From: Streptomyces sp. MNU76
GTDB lineage: Bacteria; Actinomycetota; Actinomycetes; Streptomycetales; Streptomycetaceae
Length of the DNA: 64,000 nucleotides
Direction: 5' to 3'
Assembly (NCBI RefSeq): GCF_020982545.1
Contig: NZ_JAJKLK010000003.1
Coordinates: 1,240,001 to 1,304,000, forward strand
Part shown: in pieces, positions 35,748 to 44,899 of the stretch
How the letters are laid out: each line of letters starts with the position of its first letter
How positions within the stretch are numbered: the first letter of the stretch is position 1
Notes under the pieces: model-generated
Seen by the model: the letters and a program-made list of their open reading frames with translations, nothing else
Told to the model about the DNA's origin: nothing
Databases searched by the model: none
Translations under genes and position numbers: made by a program

Positions 35748-36647
35748 ATGATCGAAGCGCGGCGGCTCCACATCCTTCGTGCGGTGGCCGACCACCGTAC
35801 GGTGACGGCGGCTGCCGCCGCGCTGTACCTGACCCCCTCCGCCGTCTCCCAGCAGCTCACGGCCCTGGAACAGGAGACGGGACACCGCCTGGTCGAACGG
35901 GGTGCCAAGGGCGTACGGCTGACCCCGGCCGGCGAGATCCTGCTCGGCCACACCAACGCGGTCCTCGCCCGGCTGGAACTGGCGGCGGCGGAACTGGCCG
36001 CGTACAGCTCGGGCGAGGCCGGCACCGTCACGGTCGCCTCCTTCGCCACCGGGATCGCCCAGGTCGTGGCACCCGCGCTGGCCCGTCTCGCCGTGTCCGC
36101 GCCCGGCATCAGCCTGCGCGTCCAGGACGCCGAGGGTGACGCGAGCCTGCCGATGGTCCTGGACCGGCAGGTCGACATCGCCGTGGCCGTCGAGTACCGG
36201 GGCGCGCCGGCAGCCGACGACCCCCGCCTGACGCACGTCGCGCTGTACGCCGAGCCGTTCGACGCGGTCGTGCCCGTGGGCCACCGTCTCGCCGACTCGG
36301 CCGAGGTGCCGCTCGCCGAACTGGCCAAGGACCCCTGGATCGGCCCCTACCCCGGCAACCCGTGCCATGACGTCGTCGTCCTGGCCTGCGAGAACGCAGG
36401 CTTCCAACCCCGTCTCGAACACTCCTCCGACGACTTCCGTGCCGTGGTCGCCCTCGCCTCCGCCGACGCGGGGGTAGCCCTCGTGCCCCGCTCCGCGCTG
36501 CGCGGCACGGACCTCACGGGTGTCGTCGTACGCCCCGTCGACGGCGTGGCCCCCACCCGCCGGGTCTTCGCCGCCGTGCGCCGTGGCGCGGAGGGGCACC
36601 CGCTGATCCGGCCGGTGCTGGAAGCGCTGGGGGAGGCGGCCGGGTGA
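35748..36647 (+). CDS. LysR-family transcriptional regulator
   Basis: A 299-residue LysR protein: N-terminal helix-turn-helix (RRLHILRAVADHRTVTAAAA and LTPSAVSQQLTALEQETG), then the periplasmic-binding-like effector domain from about residue 90. It follows kbl by 82 bases on the same strand and could control threonine breakdown, but the usual divergent layout is missing, so the target is uncertain. Confidence 0.9.
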   Translation: MIEARRLHILRAVADHRTVTAAAAALYLTPSAVSQQLTALEQETGHRLVERGAKGVRLTPAGEILLGHTNAVLARLELAAAELAAYSSGEAGTVTVASFATGIAQVVAPALARLAVSAPGISLRVQDAEGDASLPMVLDRQVDIAVAVEYRGAPAADDPRLTHVALYAEPFDAVVPVGHRLADSAEVPLAELAKDPWIGPYPGNPCHDVVVLACENAGFQPRLEHSSDDFRAVVALASADAGVALVPRSALRGTDLTGVVVRPVDGVAPTRRVFAAVRRGAEGHPLIRPVLEALGEAAG

Positions 36648-36724
36648 GCGGGAGCGCCTTCTACGCGGCGGACCCGCACGGGACGCTGCGGCCGACGTCG
36701 ATCTACTGCAAGCGGCCTCGGTGA
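36644..36724 (+). CDS. Possible 26-residue small protein
   Basis: A GTG overlaps the LysR stop (GTGA) and opens a 26-codon frame with G or C at almost all third positions that ends in RPTSIYCKRPR. Coupling and codon use suggest it could be translated; I know no family. It could equally be a remnant. Confidence 0.3.
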   Translation: MSGSAFYAADPHGTLRPTSIYCKRPR

Positions 36725-36754
36725 GTGTCAGTGGTCACCGCTACCGTGCGTTCC

Positions 36755-37114
36755 ATGCCCGATGCTGAAGACGTACGACGAGTCGCCCTCTCCCTGCCCG
36801 ACAGTACGGAGAAGATCGCCTGGAGCATGCCCACGTTCCGGGTGGCGGGGAAGATGTTCGCGACGCTGCCGGAGGACGAGACGTCCATGGCCGTGCGGTG
36901 CCCCAAGGTCGAGCGGGACGAGCTGGTCCTCGCCGAGCCCGGCAAGTTCTGGATCGCCGACCACGAGGCCGGGTTCGCCTGGGTGAGGGTGCGGCTCTCC
37001 GCCCTGGAGGACGAGGCCGAGCTGCGCGACGTCCTCGCCGACTCCTGGCGCCAGTCGGCACCGACCCGACTCCTCGACGCCCACCCCGAGTTGGGGCTCC
37101 CGGCCGCCGACTGA
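36755..37114 (+). CDS. MmcQ/YjbR-family DNA-binding-like protein
   Basis: A 119-residue protein of the MmcQ/YjbR family (CyaY-like fold): MPDAEDVRRVALSLP, WSMPTFRVAGKMFATL and ADSWRQSAPTRLLDAHPE. The biological role of the family is not firmly known. In-frame GTG codons at 36725 and 36731 would lengthen it by 8-10 residues; ATG 36755 gives the usual N terminus. Confidence 0.88.
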   Translation: MPDAEDVRRVALSLPDSTEKIAWSMPTFRVAGKMFATLPEDETSMAVRCPKVERDELVLAEPGKFWIADHEAGFAWVRVRLSALEDEAELRDVLADSWRQSAPTRLLDAHPELGLPAAD

Positions 37115-37137
37115 GCTGCCCGGGCCCGCCCGTGCCG

Positions 37138-38043
37138 CTACCGCAGGAACCCCGTGATCCGTTCCCGCAGCGAGGCCGCGTCCAACCCGTGCGCGGCCAC
37201 GTGCTCATCGAGCTGCCCGTAGCGGCGCAGCTCTCGCCGGCCCACCCCCAGCCCGAGGACCCGGTGCGGCACATGAGCGAGCGCGTCGTTGGCGGCAGCC
37301 GTCGACGTGCCCGCCAGGTAGGGCTCGACGAGGACGACGTCCGTGCCCGCCGAGTCGGTGGCCCGGCGCAACGCGGCCGAGTCGAACGGGCGCACGGTCG
37401 ACGCGTACAGCACCGTCGCATCGAGCCCCGCGGTCGCCGCGAGGACGGCGTCGAGCATGGGCCCGACGGCGACGACGACCCCGCGGCGCCCCTCCCGCAC
37501 GGTGCAGAACCGCTGTCCGTCCACCGCGAGCGCCGACCCGTTGGACTGCGCGGACAGCCGTACGTACACCTTGTCGTCCTTGTCCTCGCCCGCGCCCACC
37601 GCGTGCCGGATCAGCGTCTCGGCCTCGTCGGGGTGCCCCGGTACGTGCACGGTCCACCCGTCGAGTGTGTCCAGGACGGCCACGTCGCCGGGTGCCATGT
37701 GGGTGAAGCCGCCCGCGGGCCAGTCGTAGGACGCGGCGGCGCTGACCAGCACCGCGCCCACGTCCTGGTGCCCCAGATCCAGCTTCACCTGCTCGAAGGG
37801 CCGTTCCACGAGGAAGCTCGCGAAGGTGTGCACCACGGGCCGCATCCCGGCCAGCGCCAGGCCCGCGCCCGTGCCGATCAGCAGTTGCTCCCGGATGCCG
37901 ACGTTGATCACCCGGTCCGGATGGCGGAGCGCGGCCTCCGTGAAGCCGTCCCGGCCGATCTCGGCGAGGACCACCGCGACCCGGGGGTCCTCGTCGAGCA
38001 GGCCGGAGATGACGGGTGCGAGGCGATCACGCATGGTGTCCAT
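37138..38043 (-). CDS. Transketolase-like protein, C-terminal half (pyrimidine domain)
   Basis: A 301-residue protein equal to the second half of a transketolase or DXS-like enzyme. It has NVGIREQLLIGTGAGLALAG with the conserved Glu that activates thiamine, and a C-terminal domain from about residue 190. With the gene at 38136 it forms a split, two-subunit ThDP enzyme. It lies 92 bases after the partner on the same strand. The substrate is unknown; split transketolases are often special sugar- or aminodeoxysugar-pathway enzymes. Confidence 0.85.
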   Translation of the reverse strand: MDTMRDRLAPVISGLLDEDPRVAVVLAEIGRDGFTEAALRHPDRVINVGIREQLLIGTGAGLALAGMRPVVHTFASFLVERPFEQVKLDLGHQDVGAVLVSAAASYDWPAGGFTHMAPGDVAVLDTLDGWTVHVPGHPDEAETLIRHAVGAGEDKDDKVYVRLSAQSNGSALAVDGQRFCTVREGRRGVVVAVGPMLDAVLAATAGLDATVLYASTVRPFDSAALRRATDSAGTDVVLVEPYLAGTSTAAANDALAHVPHRVLGLGVGRRELRRYGQLDEHVAAHGLDAASLRERITGFLR

Positions 38044-38135
38044 GAGGTCTTGCGTCCTTCCAGGGTGGTTGCGGAACTCTAGGGGCGGGTCGGGTCGGGT
38101 CGCGTCGGGCTGGGCTCATGTGGTCGGGCCTTGAT

Positions 38136-38825
38136 TCAGGCGTTCTTCGGCTCGACACGGGCCACGACGACCCGGGGCCGCCCCGGGTGCGGCGCGGTGA
38201 AGGCGGCGTGCAGCGCCTCGTGGTCGCGCCCGTCCACGGTCTCGGCGGACCAGCCCGCCACCTCGAACCGCGCGGCGATACCGCCGGGCCGCGCGTGACT
38301 GGCGGAGGAGTTGTCGATCACGACGGTGTGGAGCCGGTCGAGGCCGGCGGGACCGGCGTACGCGATCGCCTCGTGATTGCTGCCCTCGTCCAGCTCCGCG
38401 TCCCCGATCAGCACCCACACCGCCGGGTCGACCCGTCCCTGGGCCCGCAGCCCGAGCGCCGTCCCGACCGCGATCGGCAGGCCGTGCCCGAGCGACCCGC
38501 TGCCGATCTCCGCGCCCGGCACCAGCACCCGGTCAGGATGGTGGCCGAGCGGAGAGTCGTAGGAACCGAAGCCGGGCAGCCAGTCGACCGGCACGAAGCC
38601 CTTCGCGGCGAGTACCGCGTAGTACGCCATCGGCCCGTGCCCCTTCGACAGCAGGAACCGGTCCCGGTCCGGGTCCTCCGGCCGCCCCGGCCCCACCCGC
38701 AGCACCCGGTCGTAGAGCACCCACAGCACGTCCAGCGTGGAGGTGGCCGCCGGTCCGTGCTTCTCGGCGCCCGTCATCAGCCCCATCAGCTCGGGCAGCT
38801 CTGTGAATCCGTACGTCGTCGTCAT
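38136..38825 (-). CDS. Transketolase-like protein, N-terminal half (ThDP-binding)
   Basis: A 229-residue protein with the diphosphate-binding motif GDAELDEGSNHEAIAYAG and GSLGHGLPIAVGTALGLRAQ, plus GHGPMAYYAVLAAKG. It supplies the ThDP-binding domain of the split enzyme with the gene at 37138. The start at 38825 gives MTTTYGFTELPEL; no similar gene is nearby to suggest a pathway. The 169 bases upstream hold its promoter and the tRNA promoter. Confidence 0.85.
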   Translation of the reverse strand: MTTTYGFTELPELMGLMTGAEKHGPAATSTLDVLWVLYDRVLRVGPGRPEDPDRDRFLLSKGHGPMAYYAVLAAKGFVPVDWLPGFGSYDSPLGHHPDRVLVPGAEIGSGSLGHGLPIAVGTALGLRAQGRVDPAVWVLIGDAELDEGSNHEAIAYAGPAGLDRLHTVVIDNSSASHARPGGIAARFEVAGWSAETVDGRDHEALHAAFTAPHPGRPRVVVARVEPKNA

Positions 38826-38994
38826 GGGAGAGAGCCTGCAACCTCAACCAAACTTCAGGTCAAGGCGTGGCGGTCGGGGGTGCGAGGGTGCCTCCCCTCC
38901 CTCGCGGCGAAAAACGCGTGCGCGACCACCGGCCCGAGTGCGGTATTGTTTCCGTGCACGTTCAGCCAGGGGAAACCCCAGGTCAGACGGGCAC

Positions 38995-39068
<74 letters not shown>

Positions 39069-39086
39069 CTCGAGAGAGTCGTAGGT

Positions 39087-39124
39087 GAAGGGGCTGTACC
39101 GGAGTGATCCGGTACAGCCCCTTC
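39087..39124 (+). terminator. Hairpin terminator after tRNA-Pro
   Basis: GAAGGGGCTGTACCGG (39087-39102) pairs perfectly with 39109-39124 around AGTGAT. Confidence 0.8.
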
Positions 39125-39148
39125 CACGTATCGTCCGGCGGTCGGGTC

Positions 39149-39290
39149 AGTCGGCCCGCCGACGGCGCCGGACGCGCCGCTGATCACCACGGTGTCGCCG
39201 GGGCGCACGGCCAGGAACCTGGTGGACGTGCTCCAGGCGCTGGCCGACACGGCCGAGGGCGTACGCCATGGGGAGCGGGGGCCACGCCCG
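39149..39290 (-). pseudogene. Remnant of a zinc-type quinone/alcohol dehydrogenase
   Basis: One frame reads AVSASAWSTS and then FLAVRPGDTVVISGASGAVG, the nucleotide-binding motif of NADPH:quinone oxidoreductases, and then runs into the tRNA terminator region. Only about 45 residues remain, without start or end. With the terminator this fills the 308-base gap between the tRNA and the amidase. Confidence 0.5.
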
Positions 39291-39376
39291 GGGAATGGCG
39301 GTGATCGCCCTGCGGTGAGCGTCCCCTCGACGGACCGACCGACGGACCGGCCGGCCGTGCGAGCGGGCCGACCGTG

Positions 39377-40189
39377 TCACCCCGTCAGGGCCGCCACGTC
39401 CGCGCGGATCGCCGGTAGCTGGGAGTGCAGTACGCCGCCGGGGCAGTCGGTGGCCGCCCAGTCGCGGTGGCCGGAGATGGCGGGGCCGTCCCATATGGCG
39501 CCGCTGACAGGGTTGACGTAGACCACCTTCTGCTGAAGGGGGTTGATGGAGTGCCGTGTGGCGAGTTCCGCCAGCAGTTGGACGAGCGCGCCGCGCGCGG
39601 CGGCCGTGGGCGCGACGGCGCTGAACGTCCCCAGCAGGGCGATCCCGACGTTCCCCGTGTTGTACGTGCCGATGTGGGCGCCGGTGACCAGCCGTCCCGC
39701 CGCGTTGTGCGCGGGGTCCCCGTCGGTGCCGGACCACCGTCCTTCGTAGACCCGTCCGGCCGCGTCGATCAGGTAGTGGTAGCCGATGTCGCCCCAGCCC
39801 TGACCGACCGTCTGGTCGCGGTAGATCGTGCGGACCCGGGCCGCGGGATTGGCCTCGCCGTTCGCGCTGCCGGTGTGGTGCACGGACAGGGTCTGCACCG
39901 GGTGGTAGTCGGGCGGCCAGGTCTCGCTGCCGTCCGCGCCGAAGCGCAGGCTCTCGTCCGCGCCCCAGGCCTGCCGGGACAGCATGACGTACGCGGCGGA
40001 GCGGGAGCCGGCCGTCGGGGAGCCCGCCGCCGCGGCCGGGCGGGAGACGGCTCCCGTCACGGCGACGGCGCCGAGGGCCCCCAGCAGCGCGCGCCTGGGT
40101 AACGCGCCGAAGGGGGCGGGCGCGCCGGGCGAGGCGAAGGAGGCTGCGGAGTTGGTGGAGTCGGACGGAGACGTGTGCCTCGGATGCAT
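39377..40189 (-). CDS. Secreted N-acetylmuramoyl-L-alanine amidase (PGRP-like)
   Basis: A 270-residue protein. A Tat-type signal is seen at about residues 28-56 (LPRRALLGALGAVAVTG then AAAAG). The catalytic domain has SVHHTGSANGE (zinc His), GDIGYHYLIDAAGRVYEGR, AHIGTYNTGNVGIALLG and GHRDWAATDCPG (second zinc His and Cys), the amidase_2/PGRP set. It cleaves the lactyl-alanine bond of peptidoglycan outside the cell. ATG at 40189 has GGAAGGA upstream; a 38-base gap separates it from the peptidoglycan-binding gene, which is probably translated first. Confidence 0.9.
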   Translation of the reverse strand: MHPRHTSPSDSTNSAASFASPGAPAPFGALPRRALLGALGAVAVTGAVSRPAAAAGSPTAGSRSAAYVMLSRQAWGADESLRFGADGSETWPPDYHPVQTLSVHHTGSANGEANPAARVRTIYRDQTVGQGWGDIGYHYLIDAAGRVYEGRWSGTDGDPAHNAAGRLVTGAHIGTYNTGNVGIALLGTFSAVAPTAAARGALVQLLAELATRHSINPLQQKVVYVNPVSGAIWDGPAISGHRDWAATDCPGGVLHSQLPAIRADVAALTG

Positions 40190-40227
40190 GGCTGTCCTTC
40201 CGGAGGGGCGGTGGCCGGAGAGTGGGA

Positions 40228-40626
40228 TCAGGGCAGGTCGAGGTCGCAGAGATAGCCCGGGCTGTTCGCCCACGAGCGGAGCAGGGGCCAGGTGACCGGG
40301 CCGATGGCTCCGTCGTCGTCGATGTCGGCGCACTGCTGGAAACGTACGGTCGCCAGGCGCGTGTTGGGTCCGAACCTGCCGTCGACCGTCAGGTTGTCGC
40401 CCGACATGGAGAGGTTCAGATAGCACTGCCCGAGCATGACCGCGGACGGGCTCGTCGTGTCGACGTCGCCCTGGCCGATCTCCGGAGGAGGCCAACTGGC
40501 GTCCCAGTAACCGCCGCAGTGGTCGGCGGCCGTGGGCGCGGCACTCGCGGCCCGGACCCCGTCGATCCCCCCGGCCAGCAGCACGGCCGTGGCGGCGGCG
40601 ACCACCGCGATCCTGTTGCTTCTCAT
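40228..40626 (-). CDS. Secreted peptidoglycan-binding-like protein
   Basis: A 132-residue protein with an N-terminal export signal (VVAAATAVLLAGGI, cleavage near AASA) and a PG_binding_1-like domain: SAVMLGQCYLNL, LTVDGRFGPNTRLATVRFQQ and DGAIGPVTWPLL. It lies just upstream of the amidase in one transcript and may target wall. ATG at 40626 follows GGAG. Confidence 0.85.
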   Translation of the reverse strand: MRSNRIAVVAAATAVLLAGGIDGVRAASAAPTAADHCGGYWDASWPPPEIGQGDVDTTSPSAVMLGQCYLNLSMSGDNLTVDGRFGPNTRLATVRFQQCADIDDDGAIGPVTWPLLRSWANSPGYLCDLDLP

Positions 40627-40996
40627 ACGGATGTCACTCCAGACGTCGGTACGCGCATACGGAGTCGTTCCGGTGTGACTCGATGGTGCCGGTGGTGCGC
40701 GACGGCTGTCACGCTCGTTCGACCCTGCCGAAAAGACGCAGGCGGGGGTGGGTGTCGGGCGGAGAAACGGAGGCAATGGTTCCAAGTCGCCGCGAGGGGG
40801 GGGGGCACAGGACGCCACATCCGGCGCGCGGTGGTGATCCGGGGCGTGTCGGGGGTGCGCGGTGGACTGGGCGGTGGGCTGGTCGGTTGGATGGGGGCCC
40901 GGGCTGTGCCGCGGTGTCGTCGCCGACGACCGCGGTCCGACCGACGACACTCACACTCGATACGCGACACCCGACACGCGCCGGAGATGAGCTGCG
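40627..40996. other. Intergenic region with a run of ten G
   Basis: A 370-base gap between divergent genes. It contains a homopolymer of ten G at 40796-40805 and no gene with normal codon bias. Promoters for both sides are expected, but none could be placed with confidence. The G run is a likely place for length errors or slipped-strand variation. Confidence 0.7.
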
Positions 40997-42459
40997 ATGG
41001 TGAACGACCGGTACGGAAACCGCCTCCACGAGTGCGACGCCGAGGGAGCGGGGCATCTGGACCGGGCCGTGGAGGGGCTGTTGTTCTTCCGGCCGGAGTT
41101 CCCGACCGCCGTCGCGGACGCCGTGGCCGCGTGCCCCGGATCGCCGCTGGCCCAGGCGTTCGCGGCGTATCTGGGGGTGCTGGGCACCGAGTCCCGGGAC
41201 GCCGAGGAGGCGGGCCGTGGCTTCCGGGCGTTCAGCGCCGGGCTGGACCATGCGGCGCTGCCCCGGCGGGAGCGGATGCACATGGCCGCGGCGGGAGCCT
41301 GGCTCGACGGCGATCTGGGTCTGGCCGGTCGGATCCTGGAGGACCTGGTCGTGGAGTGCCCGCGTGATCCGCTCGCCCTGGCGGTGGGCCACCAGCTCGA
41401 CTTCTTCACGGGGGACGCCACGCGGCTGCGGGACCGGATCGGCGGAGCCCTGCCGGCGTGGGACACGGACGACCCCCATCGCGGGCCGCTCCTGGGCATG
41501 TACGCGTTCGGCCTGGAGGAGTCGGGCCACTACGACCGGGCCGATGAGGTGGCCCGTGCCGCCGTCGAGCGGAACCCCCGTGACATCTGGGCCATCCACG
41601 CCGTCGTCCATGTGCACGAGATGCGGGGCCGGTTCGCCGAGGGGCTCGACTTCCTCGACGCGCGCCTCGACGACTGGGCGAGCGGCAGCCTGCTGACGGT
41701 GCACAGCTGGTGGCACTACGCCCTGTACGCGCTGGAGGCGGGCGACACCGCCACGGCCCTGCGGATCTACGACGCCGTGCTGCACCACGAGAACTCGTCC
41801 GGGTTCGTCATGGAACTCCTCGACGCCGCCTCGCTGTTGTGGCGGTTCCTCCTGGACGGCGTGGACCAGGAGGCCCGTTGGCGGTCACTGGCCGACGCGT
41901 GGGCCGCGCGCGAGGACCCGCCGTTCTACGCCTTCAACGACGTGCACGCCGTCATGGCGTTCGCGGGGGCCGGGCGGCTGGACACCGCGGACGAGTTCGT
42001 CGCCGACCGGCGGCGCTGGCTGCGGGGCGGCCCAGGAGGACGGGCGGCCCCGCACCAACCGCGTGATGACCGCCGAGATCGGGCTGCCGGTGTGCGAGGC
42101 GCTGGTGGCGTTCGCCCGTGCGGACCACGCGACGGTGGTGGACCTCCTGTGGCCGATCCGCCGCCGGCTGCACACCTTCGGCGGCAGCCACGCCCAGCGG
42201 GACGTGGTCCAGCGGACCCTGCTGGAGGCGGCCCTCCGCGCGCGCCGGGACGACCTGGCCCGGCTCCTGATCGGCGAGCGCACCGGTCTGAGTCCGCACA
42301 GCCCCTACAACTGGCTCGGCCGGGCCCGTCTCGCCGACGCCCTCGGGGAAGCGGGCCGTGCCGCCGTCGCCCGCGCCACGGCGACCGAACTGGCGGCCCC
42401 CCGCCGCGGCGAGGCTCAGCGGGAACCCGCACGCCGCCTACCTCGGACCGAAACCCTGA
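40997..42459 (+). pseudogene. TPR-repeat protein gene, broken by two +1 frameshifts
   Basis: Codes for a tetratricopeptide-type protein of about 485 residues. The first frame runs to about 42025 (FRPEFPTAVADAVAACPGSP, ALAVGHQLDFFTGD, IHAVVHVHEMRGRFAEGL). The next frame then continues with EDGRPRTNRVMTAEIGLPV and LLWPIRRRLHTFGGSHAQRD, and the last frame ends GNPHAAYLGPKP. Taking one base out of GGGG at 42024-42027 and one out of CCCCCC at 42397-42402 restores a single frame. Function is unknown; TPRs bind proteins. Whether the breaks are real or errors is unclear. Confidence 0.8.
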
Positions 42460-42538
42460 GCCCCGGCCGGTGCCACCCGCCCTCCGTGCCGCCCCCGCCC
42501 CGTCAGGGCGGACAGCCCGGTCAAGGCAGACATCCGTG

Positions 42539-43075
42539 TCAGGACAGGCAGCCCACATGCGCCAGGGCCTGCTTCAGGAGGACGCCCTGGCCGCCCGGCA
42601 TCTCGCTCTGGACGGAGGCCGACGCCGCGTCCTGGGGGCTGAACCACACCAGGTCGAGCGCGTCCTGCCGGGGTCGGCAGTCACCGGCCACCGGGACGAT
42701 GTAGGCGAGGGAGACCGCGTGCTGCCGCGGGTCGTGGAACGGGGTGATGCCCTGCGTCGGGAAGTACTCCGCGATCGTGAAGGGCTGGAGGGCGGACGGG
42801 ACACGGGGCAGCGCCACCGGACCGAGGTCCTTCTCCAGGTGACGCAGGAGCGCGTCCCGGACCCGCTCGTGGTGCATCACGCGGCCGGAGACCAGATTGC
42901 GGCTGACCGTCCCGTCCGGGCCGATGCGCAGCAGCAGCCCGATGCTGGTGACTTCGCCGCTGTCGTCGACGCGCACGGGCACGGCCTCGACGTACAGGAT
43001 CGGCATCCGGGCGCGCGCCGACTCGAGCTCGTCGGACGGCAGCCAGCCGGGCGTGGTTTCGGTCATGTCAGACAT
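42539..43075 (-). CDS. NUDIX-like DUF4916 protein
   Basis: A 178-residue protein of the NUDIX-fold DUF4916 group: TPGWLPSDELESARARMPIL at the start, VEAVPVRVDDSGEVTSIGLL and GRVMHHERVRDALLRHLEKD. The last segment stands where the Nudix box should be, but the usual REUxEExGU is degenerate (RHLEKDLG), so metal-dependent hydrolysis may be weak or absent. It lies alone between the TPR gene and the hydroxyproline cluster. Confidence 0.8.
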   Translation of the reverse strand: MSDMTETTPGWLPSDELESARARMPILYVEAVPVRVDDSGEVTSIGLLLRIGPDGTVSRNLVSGRVMHHERVRDALLRHLEKDLGPVALPRVPSALQPFTIAEYFPTQGITPFHDPRQHAVSLAYIVPVAGDCRPRQDALDLVWFSPQDAASASVQSEMPGGQGVLLKQALAHVGCLS

Positions 43076-43189
43076 TGGCCGATCATACTTTCAACGTCAG
43101 TCGAAGCGCGCGTCGCTCCGATCACACCTGTCAGAGATGCCCCGGCCGCTCCGCCCGCATGCGCGGCGCGGACGATCAGGCGCGGACGT

Positions 43190-43873
43190 TCAGTCGTGCG
43201 CGGCCCACAGCCCGCGCACATGACCGAGGTGGCGGGTCATCACCGCGCGTACGGCCTCCTCGTCGCGGGCGAGCAGCGCGTCCAGCAACTCCAGGTGCTC
43301 CTGCGCCGAGGACAGCAGCCGGCCCGACTCGGCGAGTGCGGTCAGGCCGTAGAGGCGGGCGCGTTTGCGCAGGTCACCCACCACCTCGACGAGGTGCGCA
43401 TTGCCCGCGAGGGCGAGCAGACCGAGATGGAAGCGGGTGTCGGCCTCGACGTACGCGATGAGGTCCCCGGCGGCCGCGGCGGCCACGATCTCCCGGGCGG
43501 CGGGCCGCAGCGCCTCCAGGGAGATCTGGTCGGCGGTCCGGGCCAGGCCGGCCGTGGTCGGGATTTCGATGAGCGAGCGGACATGCGTGTACTCGTCCAG
43601 CTGCTTCTCGGTGACGGCGGTGACCCGGAACCCTTTGTTGGGCACGGGGTCGACCAGCCCCTCCTTGGCCAGATCCAGCATGGCCTCCCGCACCGGCGTC
43701 GCCGAGACACCGAAGCGGCCGGCGAGCGCGGGCGCGGAGTACACCTCGCCCGGCCGCAGCTCACCGGCGATCAGCGCGGCCCGCAAGGCGTCGGCTACGC
43801 GCTCGCGGTAGCTGCTCTTCTTGCCGCCGAGCACCGGCAGGGCGGGGCCGGCGGCAGGGGCTGACAGGGCCAT
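43190..43873 (-). CDS. GntR-family (FCD) transcriptional regulator
   Basis: A 227-residue regulator: winged helix with APALAGRFGVSATPVREAML and an FCD effector domain with HxxxE metal-binding-like pieces (ADTRFHLGLLALAGN, HLELLDALLARD). It is 10 bases after the epimerase on the same strand, last in the hydroxyproline cluster, and probably its regulator. ATG at 43873 follows AGGAGAGG. Candidate sites are the TGTGACATA motifs at 45852 and 48905. Confidence 0.9.
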   Translation of the reverse strand: MALSAPAAGPALPVLGGKKSSYRERVADALRAALIAGELRPGEVYSAPALAGRFGVSATPVREAMLDLAKEGLVDPVPNKGFRVTAVTEKQLDEYTHVRSLIEIPTTAGLARTADQISLEALRPAAREIVAAAAAGDLIAYVEADTRFHLGLLALAGNAHLVEVVGDLRKRARLYGLTALAESGRLLSSAQEHLELLDALLARDEEAVRAVMTRHLGHVRGLWAAHD

Positions 43874-43883
43874 CGCACCTCTC

Positions 43884-44885
43884 CTAGAGGACGAACCCGG
43901 CCGGGAACGGGTCGGTCGGGTCGAGCAGATACTGTGCCGTGCCGGTGATCCAGGCGCGGCCGGTGAAGCTTGGCAGTACGGCGGGCACACCCGCCACCTC
44001 GGTCTCGCCGAGCAGTCTGCCGGTGAAGTGGGTGCCGATGAAGGACTCGTTCACGAACTCGGTGTGCAGGGGGAGTTCACCACGCGCGTGGAGCTGTGCC
44101 ATGCGCGCGCTGGTGCCCGTGCCGCAGGGGGAGCGGTCGAACCAGCCGGGGTGGATGGCCATCGCGTGCCGCGAGTGCCGGGCGGTGGCGCCCGGGGCGT
44201 ACAGGTGGACGTGGTGGACGCCGTGGATCGACGGGTCCTCCGGGTGCACGGGCTCCCCTTCGGCGTTGATGGCCTCCATCAGGTCCAGGCCCGCCCGCAG
44301 GATGTCGTCCTTGCGGTCGCGGTCGAAGGGCAGGCCGAACTGCTCCAGCGGCAGGATCGCGTAGAAGTTGCCGCCGTACGCGAGGTCGTAGGTCACCGTC
44401 CCGCCGTCGGCGAGCGTGGCCTTGCGGTCGAGGCCGACGGAGAACGACGGCACGTTCCGCAGGGTGACCGCCTTCGCCGCGCCGTCCTCCACCGCCACCT
44501 CGGCCACGACGAGGCCCGCCGGGGTGTCGAGGCGGATGGTGGTGACCGGTTCGACGACCTCGACCATGCCGGTCTCCACCAGCACGGTCGCCACGCCGAT
44601 CGTGCCGTGACCGCACATGGGCAGATAGCCGGAGACCTCGATGTAGACGACGCCCCAGTCGCAGTCCGGGCGGGCCGGCGGCTGGAGGATCGCGCCGCTC
44701 ATCGCCGCGTGCCCACGCGGCTCGTTCATCAGCAACTGCTTGACGTCGTCGCGGTGTTCACGGAACCACAGACGGCGTTCGTTCATGGTCGCGCCGGGGA
44801 TCGTGCCGATCCCGCCGGTGATCACCCGGGTGGGCATGCCCTCGGTGTGCGAGTCGACGGCGTGCAGGACGAGTTTGCTGCGCAT
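43884..44885 (-). CDS. 4-hydroxyproline 2-epimerase (proline racemase family)
   Basis: A 333-residue member of the proline racemase family. The two catalytic thiols are both present: Cys91 in MCGHGTIG and Cys254 in SPCGTGTSA, which marks a racemase/epimerase and not the dehydratase, where one is Thr or Ser. It turns trans-4-hydroxy-L-proline into cis-4-hydroxy-D-proline, the first step of the pathway completed by the oxidase and DHDPS-like genes upstream. Start ATG at 44885 (MRSKLVLHAVDSHTEGMP). Confidence 0.9.
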   Translation of the reverse strand: MRSKLVLHAVDSHTEGMPTRVITGGIGTIPGATMNERRLWFREHRDDVKQLLMNEPRGHAAMSGAILQPPARPDCDWGVVYIEVSGYLPMCGHGTIGVATVLVETGMVEVVEPVTTIRLDTPAGLVVAEVAVEDGAAKAVTLRNVPSFSVGLDRKATLADGGTVTYDLAYGGNFYAILPLEQFGLPFDRDRKDDILRAGLDLMEAINAEGEPVHPEDPSIHGVHHVHLYAPGATARHSRHAMAIHPGWFDRSPCGTGTSARMAQLHARGELPLHTEFVNESFIGTHFTGRLLGETEVAGVPAVLPSFTGRAWITGTAQYLLDPTDPFPAGFVL

Positions 44886-44899
44886 GACCGGCCCTCCCT

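Noticed and set aside
33344..36328. A minus-strand open frame of 994 codons opposite tdh, kbl and LysR
   Set aside because: The plus-strand genes have motifs and ribosome sites; this frame has none.
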